From positions 27,569 through 91,568 of the forward strand of contig JAYQBG010000009.1 in NCBI GenBank assembly GCA_038137215.1: a stretch of DNA of 64,000 bases, given 5' to 3'. Made by a program: the position numbers and the translations under genes. The notes under the pieces were generated by a model. It had not been told where the DNA came from, searched no databases, and saw only the letters and a program-made list of their open reading frames with translations. The first letter of the stretch is position 1, and the number at the start of each line of letters is the position of its first letter. This DNA comes from JABJAG01 sp038137215 (GTDB taxonomy: Bacteria > Pseudomonadota > Alphaproteobacteria > UBA6615). Below, in pieces: positions 43,118-52,369 of the stretch.

Positions 43118-43468
43118 ATGGCGAAAACTGTCCTCATCGTCGAAGACAATGAGCTGAACATGAAACTCTTTCACGATCTGCTTGAGGCTCAGGGCTACGA
43201 CACCCTGCAGACCAAAGACGGGAGAGAAGCTCTGAAAATGGCGCGTGAACACCGCCCCGACCTGGTCTTGATGGATATCCATCTGCCGGAAGTCTCCGGC
43301 CTGGAAGTCACGAAATGGATCAAGGAAGACGATGAACTGAAATCGATTCCGGTGATCGCGGTAACGGCGTTTGCCATGAAAGGGGACGAGGAAAAAATTT
43401 GTCAGGGCGGCTGTGAGGCCTATATCGCCAAACCGATCTCGGTGACCCAGTTTCTGGAAACGGTGTAG
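43118..43468 (+). CDS. divK: Cell-cycle response regulator DivK
   Basis: The 116-residue single-domain receiver has the acidic pair IVEDNELNMKLFHDLLEA, phosphorylated Asp53 in VLMDIHLPEVSGLEV, Thr83 in AVTAFAMKGDEEKI and Lys105 in YIAKPIS. The NELNMKLF segment is typical of DivK, which signals between DivJ/PleC and the CtrA pathway. In many relatives pleD follows; here it is rpmG, convergent. Confidence 0.92.
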   Translation: MAKTVLIVEDNELNMKLFHDLLEAQGYDTLQTKDGREALKMAREHRPDLVLMDIHLPEVSGLEVTKWIKEDDELKSIPVIAVTAFAMKGDEEKICQGGCEAYIAKPISVTQFLETV

Positions 43469-43508
43469 TCGTTCATCGACTAGGGCCTTCATCCCGTTTG
43501 AAAGCAGA

Positions 43509-43535
43509 AAAGCCGCCCCGGGGGCGGCTTTTTGT
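43509..43535. terminator. Bidirectional intrinsic terminator between divK and rpmG
   Basis: AAAGCCGCCCC pairs with GGGGCGGCTTT, giving a GC-rich stem with A-run on one side and TTTTT on the other. It can end transcripts from both convergent genes. Confidence 0.85.
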
Positions 43536-43571
43536 TTGCGGTGATACCGGAGCGACCGGCATCGCGAACCG

Positions 43572-43739
43572 CTACTTCATCTTGTCTTCCTTGAACATGA
43601 CATGCTTGCGCACGACAGGGTCATATTTGCGCATTTCGAGCTTTTCGGGCTTGAGGCGCGGGTTCTTCTTCGCCGTGTAGAAAAAGCCGGTATCGGCCGA
43701 GCTCACGAGCTTGACGAGGATGGTGCTTGGTTTTGCCAT
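43572..43739 (-). CDS. rpmG: 50S ribosomal protein L33
   Basis: The 55-residue protein reads MAKPSTILVKLVSSADTGFF and contains YTAKKNPRLKPEKLEMRKYD, the family core, ending HVMFKEDKMK. It is the form without zinc-binding cysteines. It is convergent with divK, with the shared terminator in between, and a 99-base gap separates it from the upstream protease gene. Confidence 0.97.
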   Translation of the reverse strand: MAKPSTILVKLVSSADTGFFYTAKKNPRLKPEKLEMRKYDPVVRKHVMFKEDKMK

Positions 43740-43838
43740 TTGTCTGTCCTGACACTGAATTCAGGCGGCGAAAATAGCGTGCGGCGGCGGCAAGTCAAGC
43801 GCCATTCACCGATAATCGCAGCCGCTGCACAACAGGGC

Positions 43839-45410
43839 CTAGCGATTGGCGACCGTGGTTTCGGCTTCCTGCAGCAGGGCGCGATAGAGAGCGCTGTCGG
43901 CGATGATCGCCCGGGCCAGTTCCAGATCCACATCCGGCGCGCCGTCATCGGACGGACAGATTTCGCGCAACCGCTCACGATTGACGTCATCGGTGTTGCC
44001 GGTGGCACGCCATGCGCTCAGGCGCCCGGCGAGGACTTCGTCGCCGTTCTGGACGGCGGGCACGAGGGTCTTGGCGTCGCGGGTATTGCCGCCGCCATGG
44101 GTGCAGACCGAGGGCAGCACGCCAAGTTCGTGCAGCCGGTAACCGGAGGGGGCGAGGAAGCGCGACCATGTCAGGGTGATTTCGCCACGGTTGGGCAACT
44201 GCAGCACCGATTGCACGGTGCCCTTCCCAAACGAATTCGTACCGATAACGATGGCACGGCCGTTATCCTGCAGGGCCGCGGCGACGATTTCCGATGCCGA
44301 TGCCGAATTGCCGTTGATCAGCACCACAAGTGGTGCACCGCGTGTCAGGTCGCCCTTTTTGGCCTCGAACACCTGTCGGCTTACGGGGTGGCGCCCCCGT
44401 GTGGCGGCAATGGCACCGCCGTCGAGGAATATGTCGGCGATCTTGATGGAGGCATCCAGGCGTCCGCCCGGATTGGAGCGAAGGTCGAGGATGAATCCTG
44501 CCGGTGCGCCGTCCGGGGAACGCATTTCCCGTGACACCAGCCGCTCCATCAGCCGGGCGGAATCCACGTTGAAACCCGAGAGCTCCATCGCGGCGACCCC
44601 GTCCTTGCGTATTACCTTGACCGTTTCGGCGACGACATGGGCGCGGACAATCGTGATGGGGACCGGCGCGGCAACACCTTCGCGCTTTACGGTGAACGAG
44701 ACAGAGGTCTCGATCGGGCCGCGCAGGGTCTGAACCAGCTGACGCTGGGACCAGCCGGCAATGGATTCGCCTTCGATATGGGTGATGCGGTCCACCGGCA
44801 GAACACCCGCGCGCGCAGCCGGTCCGTTTTCATTCACGCCAATGACGAATGCGTCTTCCTCCTCCATGCGGATGGTGACGCCAATCCCGCCAAATCCGTC
44901 GCGATAGGCTCTTTTTTCAATCGCGGTTTCTGCATCGTCGTACCGTGAAAAGCGGTCGAGAGGCTCGAGAACGCTGTCAAAGACGGCCTTGAACACGCTT
45001 TCGGCCCGTGCCTCCGCGACCGCCGGCGAGGCATCCCGGACCAATCCGATCGCCTGTACCGTCGCCTCACTCCAGGCATTGGGGTCACCATTGGCGGGTA
45101 CTGCCACGCTACCGACGCTCTGGCCGTTGTAGAACACCTGTATACGACCGGCGGAATCCCGCACATCCACGTTCGAATCCAGCTGCCGCAGGCCGGTCAG
45201 ACCGCTGATGCTCAGTTCACGGATCGAAACCGGATCGATGTAGCGGCTGCTGATGAAATGGTATCCGGCATCGAACATGTTGCGGCTGTAGCTGTCGCTG
45301 TAAGCGGCTTTCTGCGGCGCCACGTTTTGCGTGCAGCCAGCCAGAACGACAACGGCAATCGCGATGATTGCGCGTCGAAAAAATGTGTGACGTGAATTCA
45401 AAAGGTTCAT
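43839..45410 (-). CDS. S41-family C-terminal processing protease, lipoprotein
   Basis: The 523-residue protein starts with a lipoprotein signal (MNLLNSRHTFFRRAIIAIAV, then VVLAGC). A PDZ domain (about 175-260, GGIGVTIRMEEEDAFVIGVN, NGPAARAGVLPVDRITHIEG) precedes the tail-protease domain. The catalytic Ser is in GNSASASEIVAAALQDNGRA and the Lys in GTNSFGKGTVQSVLQLP. It is expected to trim C-termini of envelope proteins. The ATG at 45408-45410 fits the lipobox. Confidence 0.87.
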   Translation of the reverse strand: MNLLNSRHTFFRRAIIAIAVVVLAGCTQNVAPQKAAYSDSYSRNMFDAGYHFISSRYIDPVSIRELSISGLTGLRQLDSNVDVRDSAGRIQVFYNGQSVGSVAVPANGDPNAWSEATVQAIGLVRDASPAVAEARAESVFKAVFDSVLEPLDRFSRYDDAETAIEKRAYRDGFGGIGVTIRMEEEDAFVIGVNENGPAARAGVLPVDRITHIEGESIAGWSQRQLVQTLRGPIETSVSFTVKREGVAAPVPITIVRAHVVAETVKVIRKDGVAAMELSGFNVDSARLMERLVSREMRSPDGAPAGFILDLRSNPGGRLDASIKIADIFLDGGAIAATRGRHPVSRQVFEAKKGDLTRGAPLVVLINGNSASASEIVAAALQDNGRAIVIGTNSFGKGTVQSVLQLPNRGEITLTWSRFLAPSGYRLHELGVLPSVCTHGGGNTRDAKTLVPAVQNGDEVLAGRLSAWRATGNTDDVNRERLREICPSDDGAPDVDLELARAIIADSALYRALLQEAETTVANR

Positions 45411-45494
45411 GGGCAAGACATATCGTGCAAGCACTTTACGGGTAAAGTCCGGGGGATCAGATCATCATTCTGCACGCGAAAAACTGTCAGTTCA

Positions 45495-47726
45495 CTAACG
45501 CCGCTTTTTTTGGCGTTTGTCGGGTCTCTTTCGCCCTGATTTACGGCGCTTTTGTGGCGGTTTGCGGCGGACCGGCGCGCCGCCATCCATAAGATCGAAT
45601 ATGGCCGATCCGCTCAGGCCGTCAGCTTCGGCAATGCGGATTTCGACCGAATCGCCCAAACGGTAGGCGCCGCCATGCTCGGTCTTGAGAACATGCGTGC
45701 GGGTGTCGAAGCGCGGCCGTCCGCCCGGAAGACGCGAAGCGGGTACGAATCCCTCGGCGCCATTGTCGTCGATTGCCACGAACAGTCCGGCACGGGTCGT
45801 GCCGCGCACGGTGCCCGAAAAACTTTCGCCCGCATGGGCTTCCAGAAACGCAGCGGTGTAGCGGTCATTGGCATCGCGTTCGGCGGAGACAGCGCGTCGT
45901 TCGGTCTTCGAAATGTGTTCGCCGATCTCGGTGAAACGGCCGGCCTCACTGTCATCGAGACCGCTATCTCCGAGTTTCAGCCCGGTGATCAGCACGCGAT
46001 GTACCAGCAAATCGGCGTAGCGCCGGATGGGCGAAGTGAAATGTGCGTAGTCGTGCAGCCCGAGCCCGAAATGTCCGATGTTCTCGGGATTGTACTCGGC
46101 CTGCATCTGGCTGCGCAGAATGATCTCGTTCACCGTGCGCTCATGGGCTTCGCCGCGCACACGCTCCAGAATGCTGTTGAAATCCTTCGGCCGCATCATC
46201 TTGCCGCGGGTCAGCTTGACCCCGAAACCCGCGAGCATGTCGCGCAGGTCTTCAAGTTTTTCGATGGACGGCTCATCGTGAATCCGGAACATGACCGGCT
46301 GTCGCAGGCGTTTGAGTTCCCGCGCGGCGGCCACATTGGCGGCGATCATGAATTCTTCGATCAGTTTGTGACTGTCAAACCGGGCGACCGGCGCGATGTT
46401 TGCCACCCGGCCATTGTCGTCGAGAACGACCTTCCGCTCGGGCAACTCGAGTTCCAGCGCCCCGCGTTCGCTGCGGGCTGCCGCCAGGCAGGCATAGGCA
46501 CCATAGAGATTGTCCAGATGGCCCGGCATCACGGGGTCTTCGCCCGCATCCCGTGCAGCCTGGACCTGTTCATAGGTCAGGCGGGCCACCGAGCGCATCA
46601 GGCCGCGCCGGAAGCGGTACTTGCGTAGCTTGCCGTCCGCCCCGATCCACAGATCGGCGGCCATGCAGGCGCGGTCTTCGTCCGGGCGCAGGGAACACAA
46701 TCCGTTGGACAGCGCTTCGGGCAACATCGGGACCACCCGGTCCGGGAAATAGACAGAATTGCCGCGCTTGAAAGCTTCCCGGTCGAGTGGGCTTCCGGGA
46801 CGGACATATTCGGCCACATCGGCGATGGCGACGATCAGGTGCCATCCTCCCTGGTTGTTGGCGCTGGTGTCGGGCTCGGCAAAGACCGCGTCATCGAAGT
46901 CGCGGGCATCCGCGCCGTCGATGGTGACCAGCGGGATATCGCGTAGATCGGTGCGTTTGCCGAGCACCGGCGGCCTGGCCGCCTCGGCCTCCTTGATCAC
47001 GGCCTGGGGGAAGCGGTCAGGGATGCCGGCCCGGTGAATTGCGATCCGGCTGATCGCGCCGGGCGCATCGCCAGCGCCGATATTCTCGATGATGCGGGCC
47101 TGGGGCAGGCCCAGACGGCGTGCGGGCAGAATCTCGACAACCACCAGGTCCCCAGCGGTCGCCGCGGCGTTCTCGCCGGCGGCCACAAGGAAATCACCGC
47201 GCCGTCCCCGTTCGAGTGGCATGATACGTCCCCCGTCGTCGCTCTCGCGATAACGTCCGACCACGCTTTCGGTCTTGCTGTCGGTCGCCCGGAGCGGGGT
47301 TGCCGTATAGGTGTTGTCCTCCCGTGGTGCCAGACGGGCGACAAACCGGTCGCCCAGACCGGGTGCGGGCATGCTGCGTGGCGGGGGGCGGACATCGATG
47401 CGGGGCGGCGGTCCGTCGGAGCTGTGGCTGACCGGGCGTACGGTCAGTTCGCCGTCGTCATCGACGCCGATGACCTCCAGTACGGCGACCGCCGGCAGTT
47501 CGGATGTCAGGCGCCAGCGCCGTCCCTGGACACGTTCGATGCGACCGGCATCCTGTAGTTCGCGGAGCTTGTCGCGCAGCGCGGTGCGTTGCGGGCCCTT
47601 GAGTCCGAATTCTCGTGCGAGGTCGCGGGTTGGAAGCGCCTCGTGAGACGACTTCAGCAGGTCCAGAATGGTGTCGTCGGTGGGCACGCCATCGGGGCCC
47701 AGCCCGTCGATCTTGCGCTTCGCCAA
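45495..47726 (-). CDS. rnr: Ribonuclease R
   Basis: The 743-residue exonuclease has an N-terminal helix-turn-helix (LPTRDLAREFGLKGPQRTAL), two cold-shock domains, and the RNB catalytic domain (TIDGADARDFDDAVFAEPD with the metal-binding Asp cluster, then SNGLCSLRPDEDRACM). An S1 domain (AFLEAHAGESFSGTVRGTTR) and a very basic tail (RKPPQKRRKSGRKRPDKR) follow. It degrades structured RNA 3' to 5'. topA lies 9 bases upstream, so co-transcription is likely. Confidence 0.95.
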   Translation of the reverse strand: MAKRKIDGLGPDGVPTDDTILDLLKSSHEALPTRDLAREFGLKGPQRTALRDKLRELQDAGRIERVQGRRWRLTSELPAVAVLEVIGVDDDGELTVRPVSHSSDGPPPRIDVRPPPRSMPAPGLGDRFVARLAPREDNTYTATPLRATDSKTESVVGRYRESDDGGRIMPLERGRRGDFLVAAGENAAATAGDLVVVEILPARRLGLPQARIIENIGAGDAPGAISRIAIHRAGIPDRFPQAVIKEAEAARPPVLGKRTDLRDIPLVTIDGADARDFDDAVFAEPDTSANNQGGWHLIVAIADVAEYVRPGSPLDREAFKRGNSVYFPDRVVPMLPEALSNGLCSLRPDEDRACMAADLWIGADGKLRKYRFRRGLMRSVARLTYEQVQAARDAGEDPVMPGHLDNLYGAYACLAAARSERGALELELPERKVVLDDNGRVANIAPVARFDSHKLIEEFMIAANVAAARELKRLRQPVMFRIHDEPSIEKLEDLRDMLAGFGVKLTRGKMMRPKDFNSILERVRGEAHERTVNEIILRSQMQAEYNPENIGHFGLGLHDYAHFTSPIRRYADLLVHRVLITGLKLGDSGLDDSEAGRFTEIGEHISKTERRAVSAERDANDRYTAAFLEAHAGESFSGTVRGTTRAGLFVAIDDNGAEGFVPASRLPGGRPRFDTRTHVLKTEHGGAYRLGDSVEIRIAEADGLSGSAIFDLMDGGAPVRRKPPQKRRKSGRKRPDKRQKKRR

Positions 47727-47735
47727 ACTACGCGC

Positions 47736-50429
47736 CTAGTCCGCGCTCTCGGCAGACGGCGCATCGCCCTCGGCCACTTCGGCGGGCTTTTTCTTCGGGG
47801 CAGCCTTTTTCTTGGCCGCCGGCTTCTTCTTCGCCGCGGTTTTTTTCTTGGCCGCCGGTTTTTTCTTCGCCGGTGCCTTCTTCTTCCCGGCTGCCTGTTT
47901 GGCCACCCGGGCCGCGATCAGCTCCAGCGCTTCGTCGAGAGTGACCTCCTGCGGATCGCGGTCCCGCGGGATCGTCGCGTTCGTCTTGCCGTGCTTCACG
48001 TAAGGGCCATAGCGACCGTCATGCACGGTCACGGGCTTTTCATCCTCGGGATGGACGCCCAGATCCTTCAGCGGTCCGGCGCGTCCCCGGCGTCCCTTGC
48101 CCTTTTCGGCGAGAACCGTAACCGCGCGGTTGAGGCCGACCGTTAGAACCTCACGCGGTTCCGGCAGTGAGGCATAGGTGGTGCCGTGCTTCACATAGGG
48201 GCCGTAGCGCCCGATCCCGGCCTGAATCACCACGCCGTCTTCCGGGTGAGGGCCGATATCGCGGGGTAGCGACAAGAGGGAGAGGGCCAGTGCAAGATCG
48301 ACTTCGTCCAGCGTGAAACCATCGGGAATCGAGGTGCGCTTGGGCTTTGTGGCCTTCTTGCCTTCGCCTTCCGGTTCGCCCAGCTGTGCATAGAGGCCAT
48401 AGGGCCCCTTGCGCAGGGTGACCTCTTTCTCGGTTTCCGGATCGACGCCCAGCAGCTTCGGCCCGTTGGCCAGCTCCGCGGTCTCGTCGTCGCCGCCATC
48501 CACGGCCAGCTTGCGGGTGTATTTGCATTCGGGATAGTTCGAGCAGCCGACAAACGGCCCGTGGCGGCCCAGGCGCAGGCCCAGTCGGCCTTCGCTGCAG
48601 GCGGGGCAGACGCGCGGGTCGGTGCCGTCCTCGCGGATCGGGAAGAAGTGCGGGCCCAGCTCTTCGTCGAGCGCGTCGAGCACGGAACGGACGCGCAGTT
48701 CGGCCGTGCCTTCGATGGCAGCGGAAAAGTCGCGCCAGAAGTCCCGCAGCACGGTTTTCCAATCGATACGCCCGCCGGAGATGTCGTCAAGGCGTTCCTC
48801 CATCTGGGCGGTGAAGTCGTACTCCAGATAGCGCTCGAAGTAGTTGCCCAGGAAGCTGATGACCAGACGGCCCTGGTCTTCGGGAATGAAGCGTTTGCGG
48901 TCGAGCTGTACGTAGTTTCGGTCCTGCAGCACCTTGATGATCGAAGCATAGGTGGAGGGCCGGCCGATCCCGAGTTCTTCCATGGCCTTGACCAGGCTGG
49001 CTTCGGTATAGCGGGGCGGAGGCTGGGTGAAATGCTGCTCGGGCAGGACTTCGCGCACCCCGGCTGCATCGCCTTCATTGAGCGGCGGCAGGCGGCGTTC
49101 GTCGTCATTCTCGCTGTCGCCGTTCTCGGGCGCGTCGTCCTTGTCTTCGCGGTAGAGCTTGAGGAAACCGTCAAAGGCGATGGTCTGGCCATTGGCGCGT
49201 AGGCCGAGTTTCTCGTCGGCCGAACGCAGATCGACGGTCACCCGGTCGATCTGGGCTTCTGCCATTTCGGAGGCGAGCGTGCGACGCCAGATCAGTTCGT
49301 AGAGGCGGAACATGTCCGTTTCCAGCATGCCCTTCAGGCTTGCCGGGCGGCGGAACAGATCCGTCGGGCGCACGGCTTCATGGGCTTCCTGGGCATTCTT
49401 GGCACGGGAGCGATAGACCCGCGGCTTTTCCGGGAGGTACTCCTCGCCGAAATCCGTGTCGATCAGGTTGCGGCAACCGGTGATCGCTTCCTGGCTGAGG
49501 GTCACGCTGTCGGTCCGCATATAGGTGATCAGGCCGACGGTCTCGCCGTCTATCTCGACCCCTTCATAAAGGCGCTGGGCCACCCGCATGGTCTGGGACG
49601 TGCCGAACCCAAGCTTGCGGGCAGCTTCCTGCTGCAGGGTCGAGGTGGTGAAAGGCGGCTGCGGGTTGCGTTTGGTACGCTTCTTCTCGACCGATGCGAT
49701 CTTGAATGAAGCGGCTTCGACCTCGCTCTTGGCGGCCATGGCCGTGCCTTCGTTGCCCAGATCGAAGCGGTCGAGCTTCTTTCCGTCGCGCTCCACCAGG
49801 CGGGCGGCAAAGCTGTCGCCCTGGGCGCTGTCGAGCCCGACTTCGATCGACCAGTATTCCTGGGGTTTGAAGACCTCGATCTCCGCCTCGCGCTCGCAGA
49901 TCAGACGCAGGGCGACCGACTGGACGCGCCCGGCCGAACGTGAGCCCGGCAGCTTGCGCCACAGAACCGGGGACAGCTTGAAACCCACGAGATAGTCCAG
50001 CGCGCGGCGGGCCAGATAGGCCTCGACCAGTTCGTTATGGACCGCGCGGGGATGATTGAAGGCGTCCTGCACCGCGCCCTTAGTGATCTCGTTGAAGACT
50101 ACGCGTTTGACGTCGATATCGTCGAGCAGGCCGCGCTCGCGCAGCAATTGTTCGATATGCCAGGAAATCGCTTCGCCTTCGCGATCCGGGTCGGTTGCCA
50201 GATACAGGGTTTCGGCACCGTCGAGCGCATCGACAATGGCCTTGATCGGCTTTTCGGCGCGGGAATCCACCGACCAGTCCATGTCGAAGTCTTCTTCGGG
50301 ACGCACCGAACCGTCTTTGGGCGGCAGATCCCGGATATGCCCATAGGAGGCAAGAACGGTGTAATCCGCACCAAGATACTTGTTGATGGTTTTGGCCTTG
50401 GAAGGCGATTCGACGACAACGACGTTCAT
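47736..50429 (-). CDS. topA: DNA topoisomerase I
   Basis: The 897-residue type IA enzyme relaxes negative supercoils. The Toprim domain is MNVVVVESPSKAKTINKYLG with LYLATDPDREGEAISWHI, and the nucleophilic Tyr is in GLITYMRTDSVTLS. One C4 zinc finger (CPACSEGRLGLRLGRHG with CSNYPECKYT) is followed by three C-terminal repeats (RKGPYGLYAQLG, GIGRYGPYVKHG, HDGRYGPYVKHG). A Lys/Ala tail (AGKKKAPAKKKPAAKKK) probably grips DNA. Confidence 0.96.
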   Translation of the reverse strand: MNVVVVESPSKAKTINKYLGADYTVLASYGHIRDLPPKDGSVRPEEDFDMDWSVDSRAEKPIKAIVDALDGAETLYLATDPDREGEAISWHIEQLLRERGLLDDIDVKRVVFNEITKGAVQDAFNHPRAVHNELVEAYLARRALDYLVGFKLSPVLWRKLPGSRSAGRVQSVALRLICEREAEIEVFKPQEYWSIEVGLDSAQGDSFAARLVERDGKKLDRFDLGNEGTAMAAKSEVEAASFKIASVEKKRTKRNPQPPFTTSTLQQEAARKLGFGTSQTMRVAQRLYEGVEIDGETVGLITYMRTDSVTLSQEAITGCRNLIDTDFGEEYLPEKPRVYRSRAKNAQEAHEAVRPTDLFRRPASLKGMLETDMFRLYELIWRRTLASEMAEAQIDRVTVDLRSADEKLGLRANGQTIAFDGFLKLYREDKDDAPENGDSENDDERRLPPLNEGDAAGVREVLPEQHFTQPPPRYTEASLVKAMEELGIGRPSTYASIIKVLQDRNYVQLDRKRFIPEDQGRLVISFLGNYFERYLEYDFTAQMEERLDDISGGRIDWKTVLRDFWRDFSAAIEGTAELRVRSVLDALDEELGPHFFPIREDGTDPRVCPACSEGRLGLRLGRHGPFVGCSNYPECKYTRKLAVDGGDDETAELANGPKLLGVDPETEKEVTLRKGPYGLYAQLGEPEGEGKKATKPKRTSIPDGFTLDEVDLALALSLLSLPRDIGPHPEDGVVIQAGIGRYGPYVKHGTTYASLPEPREVLTVGLNRAVTVLAEKGKGRRGRAGPLKDLGVHPEDEKPVTVHDGRYGPYVKHGKTNATIPRDRDPQEVTLDEALELIAARVAKQAAGKKKAPAKKKPAAKKKTAAKKKPAAKKKAAPKKKPAEVAEGDAPSAESAD

Positions 50430-50495
50430 AAAAACCGTTTTCGCTTTCGGTTTGAAACCGTAACAAACACCAACCCGGCGCGGTGTGATCCTGGT

Positions 50496-51625
50496 CTAGA
50501 GGCCCGCAACCCGGTTGCCCGTAAGCCGTTCCAGACGACCCGCCAGTTCGAGTTCGAGCAGGATAGTCCGTACGACAGGGGCGGTTAATTGGCACCGCCG
50601 CACGATTTCGTCAACTGCGACGGGTTCCGGTGACAAACATTCCAGCACGCTCACGCGGGCTTTCGGATCGCCGGATTCGGGTTCGAGCGGTCCCGGGGAG
50701 GCCGGTGTTTTCGTCGCCGTGACGGTGGCGGCGGGACGCCGGAGCATGGGCCGGACGACTTCCAGGATGTCGCTGGCGTCGCGCACGAGGGTGGCCCCCT
50801 CACGGATCAGCCGGTTGGCGCCATAGGCTCGCGGATCGAGCGGGGAGCCGGGAATGGCCAGCACCTCGCGGCCCTGTTCGCCGGGCATGTGGGCGGTGAT
50901 CAGGGAGCCCGACCGCTGGGCGGCCTCGACGATGACCACGCCGAGGGACAATCCGGACACGATCCGGTTGCGCCGGGGAAAATGCCGCGCCTGTGGTTTC
51001 AGGCCCGGCGGCATTTCGCTGATCACGGCACCGGATTCGATGATCCTGGCATAGAGCGCCTCGTTTTCGGGCGGATAGACCACATCGACGCCCCCGGCCA
51101 TCACCGCAACAGTCCGGCCCGAGGGGGCCAGCGCGCCGTTATGGGCGGCGGTGTCGATCCCGCGGGCGAGGCCGGAAACAATCGTGATGTCGGCCTCGGC
51201 CAGGTCCCGGGCGATGGTCTCGGCGATGCGCCGCCCATTGGCGGAGGCATTGCGGGCGCCCACGATGCCGATCCCTGCTGTGGGCAGAATGGAAAGATCG
51301 CCACGCACGCAGAGGACCGGCGGCGCGTCGTCGATCTGGGCCAGTGCGGCGGGGTATCCCGGCTCATCCAGCGTGACGGCGTGTGCGTCGAGCGCGTCGA
51401 TCCGGGCGAGTTCATCCTCCGCGGAGGCCAAATCGGGAACCTTGAGGACGCGCCGGCCGCCGCGCCCGGCCAGTTCGGCGAGGCCGTCGATGGCATCCGT
51501 GGCGGTTCCGAAAGCGCCATCAACTCACGCCAGGTGATCGGGCCGACCGTCTCGGTCCGGATCAGCCGCAGGCGATCGCGGCGCTCCGCTTCAGATATGG
51601 CTTCAAATATAGGTTCGGCTGGCAC
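50496..51625 (-). pseudogene. dprA: DNA processing protein DprA, split by a one-base frameshift
   Basis: The N-terminal frame (GTG 51625) reads EAISEAERRDRLRLIRTETV and TWRELMAL, then loses DprA character near 51511-51514. Another frame then takes over: FGTATDAIDGLAELAGRGG, LKVPDLASAEDELA, the Rossmann core GIVGARNASANGRRIAETIA, VSGLARGIDTAAH, FPRRNRIVSGLS, GSLITA, and the winged-helix end ECLSPEPVAVDEIVRRC to VAGL. Loss of one base in GCGCTTTCGG restores a continuous DprA of about 375 residues. DprA loads RecA on incoming single strands in transformation. It sits in the usual plsY-dprA-topA place. Confidence 0.85.
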
Positions 51626-51658
51626 GGGCGCGAGGATGGCCTACACCCCGGACGGGGG

Positions 51659-52354
51659 TCAACTCGATGTGCCGGACCGCTTCAGGTTGATCCGGGATTC
51701 TTCGCCGCGCAGCAGGCGTTTGATATTGCCTGCATGTTTGATCCAGACCAGCGCGGCGAGGAAAATCGCAATTCCGGCCACCTGCGGTCCGCCAAGATAC
51801 CAGCCCAGCAACGGCGCGGCCGCCACCGAGATCAGCGCGGCCAGGGAGGAGTATCGGAAGACCAGCGCGACGCCGATCCAGGCCACCAATGTGGCGACGC
51901 CGGTCAGCCAGGACAGCCCCAGCAGGACCCCCATGGTGGTCGCAACGCCCTTGCCGCCGCGAAACCAGAGCCAGACGGGGAATAGGTGCCCCAGCACGAC
52001 CGCCAGGCTGGTGAAGAAGGCCACGTCGGGTCCGAAGAACAGGAAGGGCACGTACACAGCCACAAACCCCTTGGCCATGTCGAGCAGCAGGGTGCCGGCA
52101 CCCAGCGCCTTGCCGCCGGTGCGCAACGCATTGGTCGCACCGATATTGCCGGACCCGGATTTGCGGAGGTCGCCCTTGCCCATGGCGCGGGCCAGAAGCA
52201 GCCCGAAGGGAATGCTGCCGAGGATATAGGCGCCGAGGATCCGCGGCAGGCAGACCTGCCAGCCATAAACGCGGGTCTTCCAGTCCGGGATCGAAAAGGT
52301 GGACTGGAACACGCTCCAGGAGAACAGGATCGGGCTGGCGCCGTCTTCGACCAC
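51659..52354 (-). CDS. plsY: Glycerol-3-phosphate acyltransferase PlsY, with an unusual N-terminus
   Basis: The 231-residue membrane enzyme moves acyl from acyl-phosphate to glycerol-3-phosphate, the first phospholipid step. Motif 1 (GAYILGSIPFGLLLAR, GSGNIGATNALRTGGK), motif 2 (FPVWLWFRGGKGVATTMG) and motif 3 (KHAGNIKRLLRGEE) are intact. Relatives run about 200 residues; here PDWKTRVYGWQVCLPR (52241-52288) is interposed before the first conserved helix. The GTG at 52354 has GGAGG 6 bases upstream. It follows the dihydroorotase-like gene by 15 bases. Confidence 0.88.
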   Translation of the reverse strand: MVEDGASPILFSWSVFQSTFSIPDWKTRVYGWQVCLPRILGAYILGSIPFGLLLARAMGKGDLRKSGSGNIGATNALRTGGKALGAGTLLLDMAKGFVAVYVPFLFFGPDVAFFTSLAVVLGHLFPVWLWFRGGKGVATTMGVLLGLSWLTGVATLVAWIGVALVFRYSSLAALISVAAAPLLGWYLGGPQVAGIAIFLAALVWIKHAGNIKRLLRGEESRINLKRSGTSS

Positions 52355-52369
52355 ATGTGCCTCCGGAGG

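Noticed and set aside
45481..45520. AACGCC/GGCGTT hairpin with T-run at the end of rnr
   Set aside because: The T-run lies in the loop and encodes the Lys codons of the basic tail; on the rnr strand it is not followed by a U-tract.
47800..47910. Tandem-repeat DNA at the end of topA, possibly a minisatellite
   Set aside because: It encodes the Lys/Ala tail common to alphaproteobacterial topoisomerase I; codons vary while the amino acid pattern is kept.
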